A stretch of DNA of 21,944 bases. Source: Bacteroidales bacterium UBA3623 (GTDB lineage Bacteria > Bacteroidota > Bacteroidia > Bacteroidales > UBA932). A program made the translations under genes and the position numbers. The notes below the pieces were generated by a model that searched no databases, was not told where the DNA came from, and was given only the letters and a program-made list of their open reading frames with translations. The DNA lies in assembly GCA_002373715.1 (NCBI GenBank), contig DFLI01000138.1, positions 30,528-52,471 of the forward strand, read 5' to 3'. Below, piece after piece: positions 15,133 through 21,944 of the stretch (positions within the stretch are counted from its first letter, which is position 1; each line of letters begins with the position of its first letter).

Positions 15133-16335
15133 ATGGATCCCTTCCTGGACGACCTCCGGGGCCGTTACGCTTCCGAAAAAAAGACCATCCTCTCCCTATG
15201 CGAACGCGGAGAAAGTTTTTCACTGGCAGACCTGGCCAAAGAGCTGGGCACCAGCATCCCCAAAGTGTCCCGGGTGGTAAGCGACATGCTGGAAGACGGC
15301 TACCTGGCCGACCGCGGAAAACAGGAATCCGGAACGGGCCGCCGTCCCAGTCTTTACGGCCTCAACCCGGAAGCCGGATACTTTGTGGGCGTTGATGTGG
15401 GACAGGACAGCTTTTCCCTGGCCGTCACCGACTTCCCGGGACATGTACTCCATTTTGAAGACAACGTTCCCTACAGCCTCACCAACACGGAAGAATCGGT
15501 CCGCGGCCTCTGCGCCGCCGTACTGGCGTGCCTGCAAACCATGGAGATAGACCAGTCCCGTATCCGTTCATACGGGGTCAACCTCACCGGCCGCGTCAAC
15601 CACACAACCGGTTACAGTTACTCCTACTTCATCAGCGAAGAAAAGCCCATCCAAGGCATTCTGGAGGACGCCTTCGGCAAGACTGTATCTATAGAGAACG
15701 ACTCCCGAGGCATGGCCTACGGGGAGTACATGAGCGGCATTTCCGGAGATGCCGGTACCGTCCTCTTCCTCAACGTGGGCTGGGGACTGGGTATGGGAAT
15801 GGTGCTCGATGGAAAACTGTTCCACGGCAAGTCGGGGTTCTCCGGAGAAGTGGGGCATTTCCCGCTCCTGGACAACCACCAGATCTGCCGATGCGGCAAA
15901 GTAGGCTGCCTGGAAACCGGCGCTTCGGGACAGGCCCTGCAGCGTCTGATTGAACAGCGTCTGAAAGAAGGAAGTCCCTCCCTGCTGTCAAAGCCGTTCA
16001 AAGAAGGCACTCCCCTTACCCTCAATGATATCCTGGACGCCATCGAGAAAGAAGATGTGACCGCCATCGAGTGCGTAGAAGAGGTGGGGGCCACCCTGGG
16101 CCGCGCCGTAGCCGGCCTCATCAACATCTTCAACCCGGACATGATCATCATCGGCGGCCGCCTGTCGGTAGCAGAGCGCTACCTGATGCCGCCCCTGAAG
16201 ATTACGGTCAACAAGCTGTCGCTCAACCTGGTAAACAGCGACACGGTCATCAAAGTGTCCCGCCTGGGTAAGACGGCGGGAGCCATCGGAGCCAGCCTTC
16301 TGGCCAAAAGCCGTTTGCTCAACAAGAACCTATAA
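15133..16335 (+). CDS. ROK-family transcriptional regulator (NagC/Mlc-like)
   Basis: This 400-residue protein has an N-terminal winged helix-turn-helix (about 28-62, SLADLAKELGTSIPKVSRVV) and a C-terminal ROK sugar-binding domain. Sugar and zinc residues are kept: Asn189-Asp190, Glu239, Gly241-His242 and CRCGKVGCLE (252-261), with His242, Cys252, Cys254 and Cys259 as zinc ligands spaced as in Mlc. The phosphate loops are degenerate: DVGQD (88-92) instead of DxGGT, and NVGWGLG with Trp where kinases have Thr. It is therefore probably a sensor and not a kinase. It should bind DNA and release it on binding a sugar, by analogy with NagC perhaps an N-acetylhexosamine or its phosphate. It is divergent from the PUL operon and followed after 4 nt by the DUF4434 gene. 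The ATG at 15133 was chosen from the promoter position. Confidence 0.93.
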   Translation: MDPFLDDLRGRYASEKKTILSLCERGESFSLADLAKELGTSIPKVSRVVSDMLEDGYLADRGKQESGTGRRPSLYGLNPEAGYFVGVDVGQDSFSLAVTDFPGHVLHFEDNVPYSLTNTEESVRGLCAAVLACLQTMEIDQSRIRSYGVNLTGRVNHTTGYSYSYFISEEKPIQGILEDAFGKTVSIENDSRGMAYGEYMSGISGDAGTVLFLNVGWGLGMGMVLDGKLFHGKSGFSGEVGHFPLLDNHQICRCGKVGCLETGASGQALQRLIEQRLKEGSPSLLSKPFKEGTPLTLNDILDAIEKEDVTAIECVEEVGATLGRAVAGLINIFNPDMIIIGGRLSVAERYLMPPLKITVNKLSLNLVNSDTVIKVSRLGKTAGAIGASLLAKSRLLNKNL

Positions 16336-16339
16336 TCAT

Positions 16340-17428
16340 ATGGAAAACCGTCGTTCATTTTTAAAAAAGGGAGCACTGGCGGCCGCCGCCGCACCGCTCC
16401 TCGCATCGGCCTGCAAGCCCTCTCCTGAAAAAGACAAATATGGCATTGAGCTGGACCCTTCCGTAGAATCCAAGCTCATCGTGCCCAAGGGCAAGGCCCT
16501 GCCCATCACCGGAACCTTCCTGGACGAGATATCTCACGACATCCCCCATCAGAACTGGGGAGAAGCCGAGTGGGACCGGGACTTCCGCTACATGAAGGAC
16601 ATGGGTATTGACACCGTTATCGATATCCGCTGCGGCTACCGTAAATTCATCACCTACCCCAGTCCTTACCTCCTCAAGAAGGGCTGCTACATGCCTTCCG
16701 TAGACCTTATTGACATGTTCTGCCGCCTGGCTCAGAAGTATGGCATGAAATTCATGCTGGGCCTGTACGACTCCGGCAAATACTGGGACACCGGAGACAT
16801 GAGTTATGAGGTGGAAGCCAACAAATACGTGATTGACGAGATTTGGGAGCGCTACGGAAGCAAGTACAAGAGCTTCGGCGGCTGGTACATCTCCGGAGAA
16901 ATCTCCCGGGCCACCAAGGGGGCCATTGAAAGCTTCCGCACCATGGGAAGGCAGTGTAAGGAAATCTCCGGCGGCCTGCCCACCTTCATTTCCCCCTGGA
17001 TAGACGGCAAGAAGGCCGTGGATGCCGCCAGCGGCAGCCTCACCAGAGATCAAGCCGTGTCCGTTGAACAGCACGAGAGGGAGTGGAACGAGATTTTTGA
17101 CGGTATCCACGAGTACGTAGATGCCTGTGCATTCCAGGACGGCCATATTGACTATGACGAGCTGGATGCCTTCTTCAGCGTAAATAAAAAGCTGGCCGAT
17201 AAATACGGCATGCAGTGCTGGACCAATGCAGAAAGCTTCGACCGCGACATGCCCATCCGCTTCCTGCCCATCAAGTTTGACAAGCTTCGCATGAAGCTGG
17301 AAGCTGCCAAGCGCTGTAACTACGACAAGGCCATCACCTTCGAGTTCAGCCACTTCATGAGCCCGCAAAGCGCCTACGCGCAGGCCGGTCACCTCTACGA
17401 CCGGTACCGCGAATACTTCGGTATTTAA
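16340..17428 (+). CDS. DUF4434-type glycosidase-like protein, Tat-exported lipoprotein
   Basis: This 362-residue protein begins with a twin-arginine signal (N-R-R-S-F-L-K-K-G, Arg4-Arg5), a hydrophobic Ala-rich stretch and a lipobox LASAC (Cys25). It is therefore predicted to be exported folded and lipidated. The rest resembles DUF4434 (PF14488): GTFLDEISHDIPHQNW (58-73), a strand-helix alternation typical of a TIM barrel, GGWYISGEIS (180-189) and WTNAESF (294-300). Glu187 after a mid-barrel strand and Glu298 near a late strand are placed as the acid/base and nucleophile would be in clan GH-A glycosidases. That is an inference from motif position. It is co-transcribed with the ROK regulator. 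DUF4434 is related to glycoside hydrolases but the substrate is unknown. Confidence 0.8.
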   Translation: MENRRSFLKKGALAAAAAPLLASACKPSPEKDKYGIELDPSVESKLIVPKGKALPITGTFLDEISHDIPHQNWGEAEWDRDFRYMKDMGIDTVIDIRCGYRKFITYPSPYLLKKGCYMPSVDLIDMFCRLAQKYGMKFMLGLYDSGKYWDTGDMSYEVEANKYVIDEIWERYGSKYKSFGGWYISGEISRATKGAIESFRTMGRQCKEISGGLPTFISPWIDGKKAVDAASGSLTRDQAVSVEQHEREWNEIFDGIHEYVDACAFQDGHIDYDELDAFFSVNKKLADKYGMQCWTNAESFDRDMPIRFLPIKFDKLRMKLEAAKRCNYDKAITFEFSHFMSPQSAYAQAGHLYDRYREYFGI

Positions 17429-17445
17429 TTCTTTTTACTTGAGAC

Positions 17446-17479
17446 AAAAAATCCGGCGGCCCCGAAAGGAGTCGCCGGA
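17446..17479 (-). terminator. Intrinsic terminator of the second SusC/SusD unit
   Basis: On the minus strand the arms at 17473-17479 and 17452-17458 form a perfect 7-bp GC-rich stem. The inner part pairs imperfectly, with a four-base closing loop (TTTC on this strand). A run of six T follows at 17451-17446. It lies 24 nt after the SusD stop at 17503. On the plus strand the hairpin is followed by AAATTAT, so it is weak for the convergent DUF4434 unit; both units end within 74 bp. Confidence 0.85.
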
Positions 17480-17502
17480 AATTATAGTACCAGGTCTAAA
17501 AA

Positions 17503-19173
17503 CTAGAGGTTGTTAGGAGTCTGGTCCTTGGACTGGGTCTTGCCTTCGCCACCGAGAGCCCAGTAGAGGTTGCTCTGCTGGTCGCGGTCTCCGCTCTGGT
17601 ACTTGGCAGGCATCATGTCGATATTGGTATTGTACTCGTTATCCGGATAAGGGATACGCTGCACAATGTTGCCGGAAGTAACCAGGGAACTGGGGTGGAT
17701 GGTAGGATAAGTGAATACGCCACTCTTGTAGTCCGGATAACCGGTACGACGCTGGTCGCACCAAGCCTCGGCGGAGTTCGGGAAGATGGCAATCCACTTC
17801 TGGATTATCACGTTGCGGAGGGCAGTTTCACCAGTACCGAAAGCAGGAAGAGCTGCAATATAAGCGTTCTTCTCTGCATCGGAGATAGTCTTGTCGCCAC
17901 CAGACTTCTTTATCATGAATGCAACTTCATCCATAGAAGCCCTTATGCCTTCCTTGTAGAAGTCTTCGGCGTTACCGGAAATCCAACCACGGAGGACAGC
18001 CTCTGCCTTCAAGAAGCAAGTCTCAGAATAGCTGGCCAGGCACCAAGAAAGATTCTGGTTAGCCTTAGAATGGAAGGAGAAATAGAAGAAACCGTTTGCA
18101 TCGTCAACGTTGAGACCGGCGAAGGAGGCAGCGCCACCGTGGGCCGTCTTTACATCGGCACGAGTGTCAACAGCATAGTTACCGTTGGGGAAACCGTCCC
18201 AGCAGGATTCATCTTGATACTTTTCTTCCTTTTCCTTACCCGTTTCCGGATCCTTCACTTTCTTGACCTTATAACCCTGAGAGAACCAGAAAGCACGACG
18301 AGGGTCTACAACACCGGTAGCATAGCCGGGGTTGTTACCGTTCATCATCTTCATGAAGTCGGAGCTGGTGAAGGTGTTAGCCCAGTCGTAGAAGGTTCTA
18401 TCATAATAGTCGCCCCAGACGGAGGTATCGCAACTGATGCGGGCATAATCGCTGGGATCGCTCATAGCACCACTCACAGCTGCCGCAAAAGCTTCCTTAA
18501 GGGTGGCCGCCTCAGGGGTATTGCTCATACGCATGGCAAGACGCATGATGAGGGTGTTGGCCAGTTTCTTCCATTTGGCCCAATCGTTGGCATACAGATA
18601 ATCGTAATCGTAGTATGTCTTGGTGCCAGGGTTGTTCAGCAATGTAACATCCTTCTGCAGACGAGCCACAAGGTCGGGATAGATTTCCTTGATGGAATTA
18701 TAGGGCATCTTGTTACCACGGCCCGCATACTCTCCATTAGCGTTTTTATACGGAGCGTCACCGTAACGATCTATAACGCGAAGCCAGAGAATAACATTAT
18801 AAATGTCATTCGCAGCCTTCATGCCGTTATACTCAGGGTCCTCTCCAAACAAATCATCCAACAACAGGAATTCACGCTGACGGTCTGTATAGAAATCACG
18901 CCAGTAAATATTGCCCCAACCTTCGTTGTAGTGCCAGTAATCCGTCCAGCCAAGGCCTTCGGAGAAGTAGTGGGCATACATATCGTCGTTTAGGTTGAAG
19001 TTACGCTGGTGGTCATTACACATGCCGTGATACAGGTAGCGGCCGAAAATAAAGTGCGGCTGAACCATGGCATCGGTAACGGCAGTAGGGTCAGTATTCA
19101 TCTCGTCAAACTTCTTGGTACAGGAGACCAAAAGGGCGAGGATAGCCAAAGCGGGAATAATATACTTTTTCAT
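17503..19173 (-). CDS. SusD/RagB-like outer-membrane lipoprotein (SusD_2-type) of a second uptake pair
   Basis: This 556-residue protein has a lipoprotein signal (lipobox LLVSC, Cys18) followed by TKKFDEMNTDPTAVTD, the typical start of SusD_2-type proteins (PF12771). Other family features are NDIYNVILWLRVIDRYGDAPY, KWKKLANTLIMRLAMRM, SYSETCFLKAEAVLRGW and a C-terminal RIPYPDNEYNTN segment. It should be the surface lid of the adjacent SusC-like transporter. It differs strongly from the SusD of the first locus, so the two loci probably take up different substrates. It starts 14 nt after the SusC stop and is followed by a strong terminator, so no enzyme genes share this end of the transcript. 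Confidence 0.94.
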   Translation of the reverse strand: MKKYIIPALAILALLVSCTKKFDEMNTDPTAVTDAMVQPHFIFGRYLYHGMCNDHQRNFNLNDDMYAHYFSEGLGWTDYWHYNEGWGNIYWRDFYTDRQREFLLLDDLFGEDPEYNGMKAANDIYNVILWLRVIDRYGDAPYKNANGEYAGRGNKMPYNSIKEIYPDLVARLQKDVTLLNNPGTKTYYDYDYLYANDWAKWKKLANTLIMRLAMRMSNTPEAATLKEAFAAAVSGAMSDPSDYARISCDTSVWGDYYDRTFYDWANTFTSSDFMKMMNGNNPGYATGVVDPRRAFWFSQGYKVKKVKDPETGKEKEEKYQDESCWDGFPNGNYAVDTRADVKTAHGGAASFAGLNVDDANGFFYFSFHSKANQNLSWCLASYSETCFLKAEAVLRGWISGNAEDFYKEGIRASMDEVAFMIKKSGGDKTISDAEKNAYIAALPAFGTGETALRNVIIQKWIAIFPNSAEAWCDQRRTGYPDYKSGVFTYPTIHPSSLVTSGNIVQRIPYPDNEYNTNIDMMPAKYQSGDRDQQSNLYWALGGEGKTQSKDQTPNNL

Positions 19174-19187
19174 AAGGCAGAATCCGA

Positions 19188-21944
19188 TTAAAATCCGATG
19201 GTAAGGGAAACACCGAAGTTACGGGTGGTCGGATACGGGCACATATCGAACGCAGAAGCGAAGATGGAGGTGTCGGTGGAGGATCCGTCAGGCGTGGTAC
19301 CCGGCGTCTTGGAGAACAGATAGGCAAGGTTGGTGCCGTAGAGGGAGATCTTGGCTGTCTTCACGAAACCGGCAGTAGCCTTTTCCAGCATCTTGCGGCT
19401 GAAGCTGTAACCGAGGGAAACTTCGCCGAGCTTCACGTAGGAAGCGTCGTACATGAACTCCTCGGCGGGAGCATTGGTCCAGAATGCCTGAGCATCTACC
19501 TTGGTACCGTTAAAGGTGAAGTTCTGACGATCCTCAGTACGCTTGGCGGTACCGGCATGAGCAGCAGAGTATTCCGTCACGGAGAAGAGTTTACCACCCT
19601 TCTTGAAGTTAAACAGGACATTGGCGGTGAGACCCTTCCAGTCGAAGTTAAGACCGAAGGAACCGGTGAAGTCGGGCTGTACGGAACCCAAGAAAACCTC
19701 AGACTTGGTAACGGGCAGACCGTCTTTCATCTCAATGTTTCCTTTAGCATCACGTACATATCCGGTGCCATAGATGGAGCCGATAGGCTCGCCTTCAACG
19801 GCACGGACATACACGCCGGCATTACCGGTCATATGTCCCAATTCATACTGATTCACATCAATGCCAGTTTCGGCGTCGTGATAGAGTTCCTTTACCTTAT
19901 TGATGTTGCGGGCCAGGTTGAGGGTGGCGCCGAGGGTGAGATCACGAGTACGGATGATGTCTCCGTAAAGCTGAACCTCAATACCCTGGTTATTGATAAC
20001 ACCTGCGTTAATCCACTTGTTCTGCACACCGGAGGAGTACGGAAGAGCAATCTTCATCACCTGGTTCCTGGTGGTGGTGTTATAATAAGTTACATCAAAA
20101 CCCAGACGGTTCTTGAAGAAGTGCCATTCGGTACCTACTTCGAAGGAGTTGGCCATTTCAGGCTTCAGGTTGGCATTGGCCAGAGTGGTATTCTGTTCAA
20201 TGACCACCAAACCATTTTCACCAGTACTGGAGCCGTAAGTGTTCTGGAGCTGGTAGGGATCAGTATCCTTACCTACCTTAGCCCAGGAGGCACGAATCTT
20301 ACCGTAATCCAAAACATCCTTGTTGTAACCTACACCCATCTCATCCAGCATGCCGGTAAGCAGATAGGAAAGAGCTACGGAAGGATAGAAGTAACTGCGG
20401 TTGGCAGCAGGAAGGGTGGAGGACCAGTCGTTACGGGCGGTCACATCCAAGAAGAGGAAGTTCTTCCAACCTAGGTTGGCAAAGGCATAGATAGACTGAA
20501 CTTCCTTCTCATAAACAGAGTTGCTGGCCTTGATTTCACCACCGGCAGAAATAAACATAGCACCTACCAGAGCTATCTTCCGGCCATCTCCATGGAGGCC
20601 TTCAGACTTGGCGTGCATAATATTTCCACCGACGCTTACACCGAAATCGAAGTCTCCAAACTTGTTGTTATAGGAGAGGAGACCTTCCAGGTTGTTCTCG
20701 ATACGGGTGGTTTTGCGCATATCCACTTCAGGATAGGAAGAGGTGAACACAGGGTCCTTGTAAGGATACCAGTTCTTGGTCTGATAATCAATCCAGTTGA
20801 AACCCTCTTTCACAGTCAGTTTCAGGTTCTTCGTGAAGTCGATGGTCATTTTACCCATTCCGAAGAACTTGTTCTGTATATCCTGGTTGTTGAACTGCTT
20901 CTGGATGAAGTAAGGGTTCTGATAATCAGCGTTAGGACCATACCAGTTGAGGTGAGCAACTTTACCCAGCGCTGCAGCGTCTTCATCAATGGCGTGAGCT
21001 TCAAGATCTGCCATGCGGATGCTACGAGGCAGAGTGGTGATGTAGAAAGAGGTACCATACAGACCACGGGTCTGACGGTTGTTACCAACCGTTCTTACGT
21101 AGTTGGCCTTCACATCGAAGTGCAGCCACTTGGCAGCCTCAAAGCGGGCCACGAGGTCTACGCTGGTCTTGTTGATAGTGGAAGGCTTAATCACAGACTG
21201 GTTGTCGTCACGTCCGAAGGACAGACGCCAAGGGTTGTCCTTACCGCCGGCCACCGTAATGTTGTGGCTCTGGCTATTACCGGTACGATAGTACTCCTTG
21301 TACGGATTAGCGTCACCCTGATAAGGAACGGTGGTGGAAGCATCCCACCAAGCGGCGACGGGAGCGATGGAACCCATCGGGGCGCCCCAGGAACCGGTGG
21401 CCTCGGGAGTGTAAACGCCGTTGGAACCCTGTCCGTAGGTGTTCTGCAGATCCAGGAAGTAGGAAACGGGGTTCCAAGCGAACTTACCCGTATAAGTAAC
21501 ACCGATAGCTTCGTTGGCGGCACCGCCCTTCTTGGTTGTGATGAGGATAACGCCGTTACCGGCACGGGAACCGTACAGAGCGGCAGCGGTGGGGCCCTTC
21601 AGCACGGAGATGCTCTCGATATCCTCAGGATTAAGGTCGAAGGCACCGCCGCTGCGGTCTGTACCGCCCCACAAACCGGCCTGGCCATCGATATCGTGAC
21701 CGCCGGTGTCGTAAGGCACACCATCCACTACATAGAGGGGTTCATTGTTGTCGGAGAGGGAGGAGCTACCACGGATAACCACGCGGGTAGAGCCACCCAC
21801 ACCGGTACCGGAATTGCTGATCTGCAGACCGGCAATCTTGCCCTGGAGAGCGTCGGTGAGGTTGACACCGCCGCCACGGGTGAGTTCTTCGGACTTCACG
21901 TCCTGAACGGCATAACCGAGGGACTTCTTTTCACGGGAGATACC
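19188..21944 (-). CDS. SusC/RagA-family TonB-dependent transporter (N-terminus beyond the window)
   Basis: The visible 918 residues run from just before the plug to the natural C-terminus; the signal peptide and carboxypeptidase-regulatory domain are off the right edge. The frame stays open to the last base. The first visible residues read REKKSLGYAVQDV, a TonB-box-like segment of the LGYAVQ type, distinct from DVVVVGYG in the first SusC. The plug follows: LQGKIAGLQISNSGTGVGG, VVIRGSSSLSDNNEPLYVVDG and SVLKGPTAAALYGSRAGNG. The barrel ends in FGVSLTIGF with terminal Phe. It pairs with the SusD-like gene 14 nt downstream. Substrate unknown. Confidence 0.96.
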   Translation of the reverse strand, partial: GISREKKSLGYAVQDVKSEELTRGGGVNLTDALQGKIAGLQISNSGTGVGGSTRVVIRGSSSLSDNNEPLYVVDGVPYDTGGHDIDGQAGLWGGTDRSGGAFDLNPEDIESISVLKGPTAAALYGSRAGNGVILITTKKGGAANEAIGVTYTGKFAWNPVSYFLDLQNTYGQGSNGVYTPEATGSWGAPMGSIAPVAAWWDASTTVPYQGDANPYKEYYRTGNSQSHNITVAGGKDNPWRLSFGRDDNQSVIKPSTINKTSVDLVARFEAAKWLHFDVKANYVRTVGNNRQTRGLYGTSFYITTLPRSIRMADLEAHAIDEDAAALGKVAHLNWYGPNADYQNPYFIQKQFNNQDIQNKFFGMGKMTIDFTKNLKLTVKEGFNWIDYQTKNWYPYKDPVFTSSYPEVDMRKTTRIENNLEGLLSYNNKFGDFDFGVSVGGNIMHAKSEGLHGDGRKIALVGAMFISAGGEIKASNSVYEKEVQSIYAFANLGWKNFLFLDVTARNDWSSTLPAANRSYFYPSVALSYLLTGMLDEMGVGYNKDVLDYGKIRASWAKVGKDTDPYQLQNTYGSSTGENGLVVIEQNTTLANANLKPEMANSFEVGTEWHFFKNRLGFDVTYYNTTTRNQVMKIALPYSSGVQNKWINAGVINNQGIEVQLYGDIIRTRDLTLGATLNLARNINKVKELYHDAETGIDVNQYELGHMTGNAGVYVRAVEGEPIGSIYGTGYVRDAKGNIEMKDGLPVTKSEVFLGSVQPDFTGSFGLNFDWKGLTANVLFNFKKGGKLFSVTEYSAAHAGTAKRTEDRQNFTFNGTKVDAQAFWTNAPAEEFMYDASYVKLGEVSLGYSFSRKMLEKATAGFVKTAKISLYGTNLAYLFSKTPGTTPDGSSTDTSIFASAFDMCPYPTTRNFGVSLTIGF

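Noticed and set aside
17446..17479. Same hairpin as a plus-strand terminator for the ROK-DUF4434 unit
   Set aside because: The downstream sequence on the plus strand is AAATTAT with no T-run. It may slow polymerase but does not meet the intrinsic terminator pattern.
1..21944. Mobile elements, tRNA genes, CRISPR arrays
   Set aside because: No transposase or integrase-like protein, no regularly spaced repeats and no tRNA-like cloverleaf were recognised in either strand.

Overview
The window comes from a GC-rich member of the Bacteroidota, most likely order Bacteroidales. The evidence is two SusC/SusD outer-membrane glycan-uptake pairs, BACON and DUF5018 surface lipoproteins, and two promoter candidates with the Bacteroidetes -33/-7 architecture (TTTG and TAnnTTTG, 19-20 bp apart). 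Genus cannot be assigned from this sequence alone. Coding density is very high. The only sizeable gap is the 188-bp divergent promoter region at 14945-15132. No RNA genes, insertion sequences or CRISPR arrays were seen.

Region 1 (1-14944, all minus strand) is one long polysaccharide utilisation locus (PUL), read from a promoter near 14985-15015 leftwards. Its order is: AGE-family N-acylglucosamine 2-epimerase, SusC, SusD, DUF5018 lipoprotein, NAGPA-type phosphodiester glycosidase, GHL10-type glycosidase-like lipoprotein, BACON lipoprotein, HGSNAT/DUF5009-type membrane protein, sugar-porter MFS transporter, and an exported FAD-dependent oxidoreductase cut by the window edge. Gene gaps are 1-23 nt, and three junctions are 4-nt ATGA stop/start overlaps, so this looks like a single operon.

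Region 2 (15133-17428, plus strand) is divergent: a NagC/Mlc-like ROK transcriptional regulator followed 4 nt later by a Tat-exported DUF4434 lipoprotein with a probable TIM-barrel fold. The shared intergenic region carries a promoter in each direction, a 25-bp inverted repeat overlapping the regulator's -33 box, and a 10-bp motif repeated in opposite orientation near each promoter. This is a plausible ROK-controlled switch.

Region 3 (17446-21944, minus strand) is the end of a second, separate SusC/SusD pair. Its SusC runs off the right edge, and the unit ends in a strong intrinsic terminator directly after SusD, with no enzymes behind it.

Working model (inference): region 1 imports and processes an amino-sugar glycan, possibly one with GlcNAc-1-phosphodiester or glucosamine groups. 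SusC/SusD and the two propeller-like lipoproteins would capture it. The NAGPA, GHL10 and DUF4434 enzymes would trim it. The HGSNAT-like protein might acetylate glucosamine ends, the MFS porter would import the sugar, and the epimerase would interconvert N-acetylhexosamines. The ROK protein would sense the sugar. No classical glycoside hydrolase, lyase, sulfatase, SusR, HTCS or ECF-sigma/anti-sigma regulator is visible.
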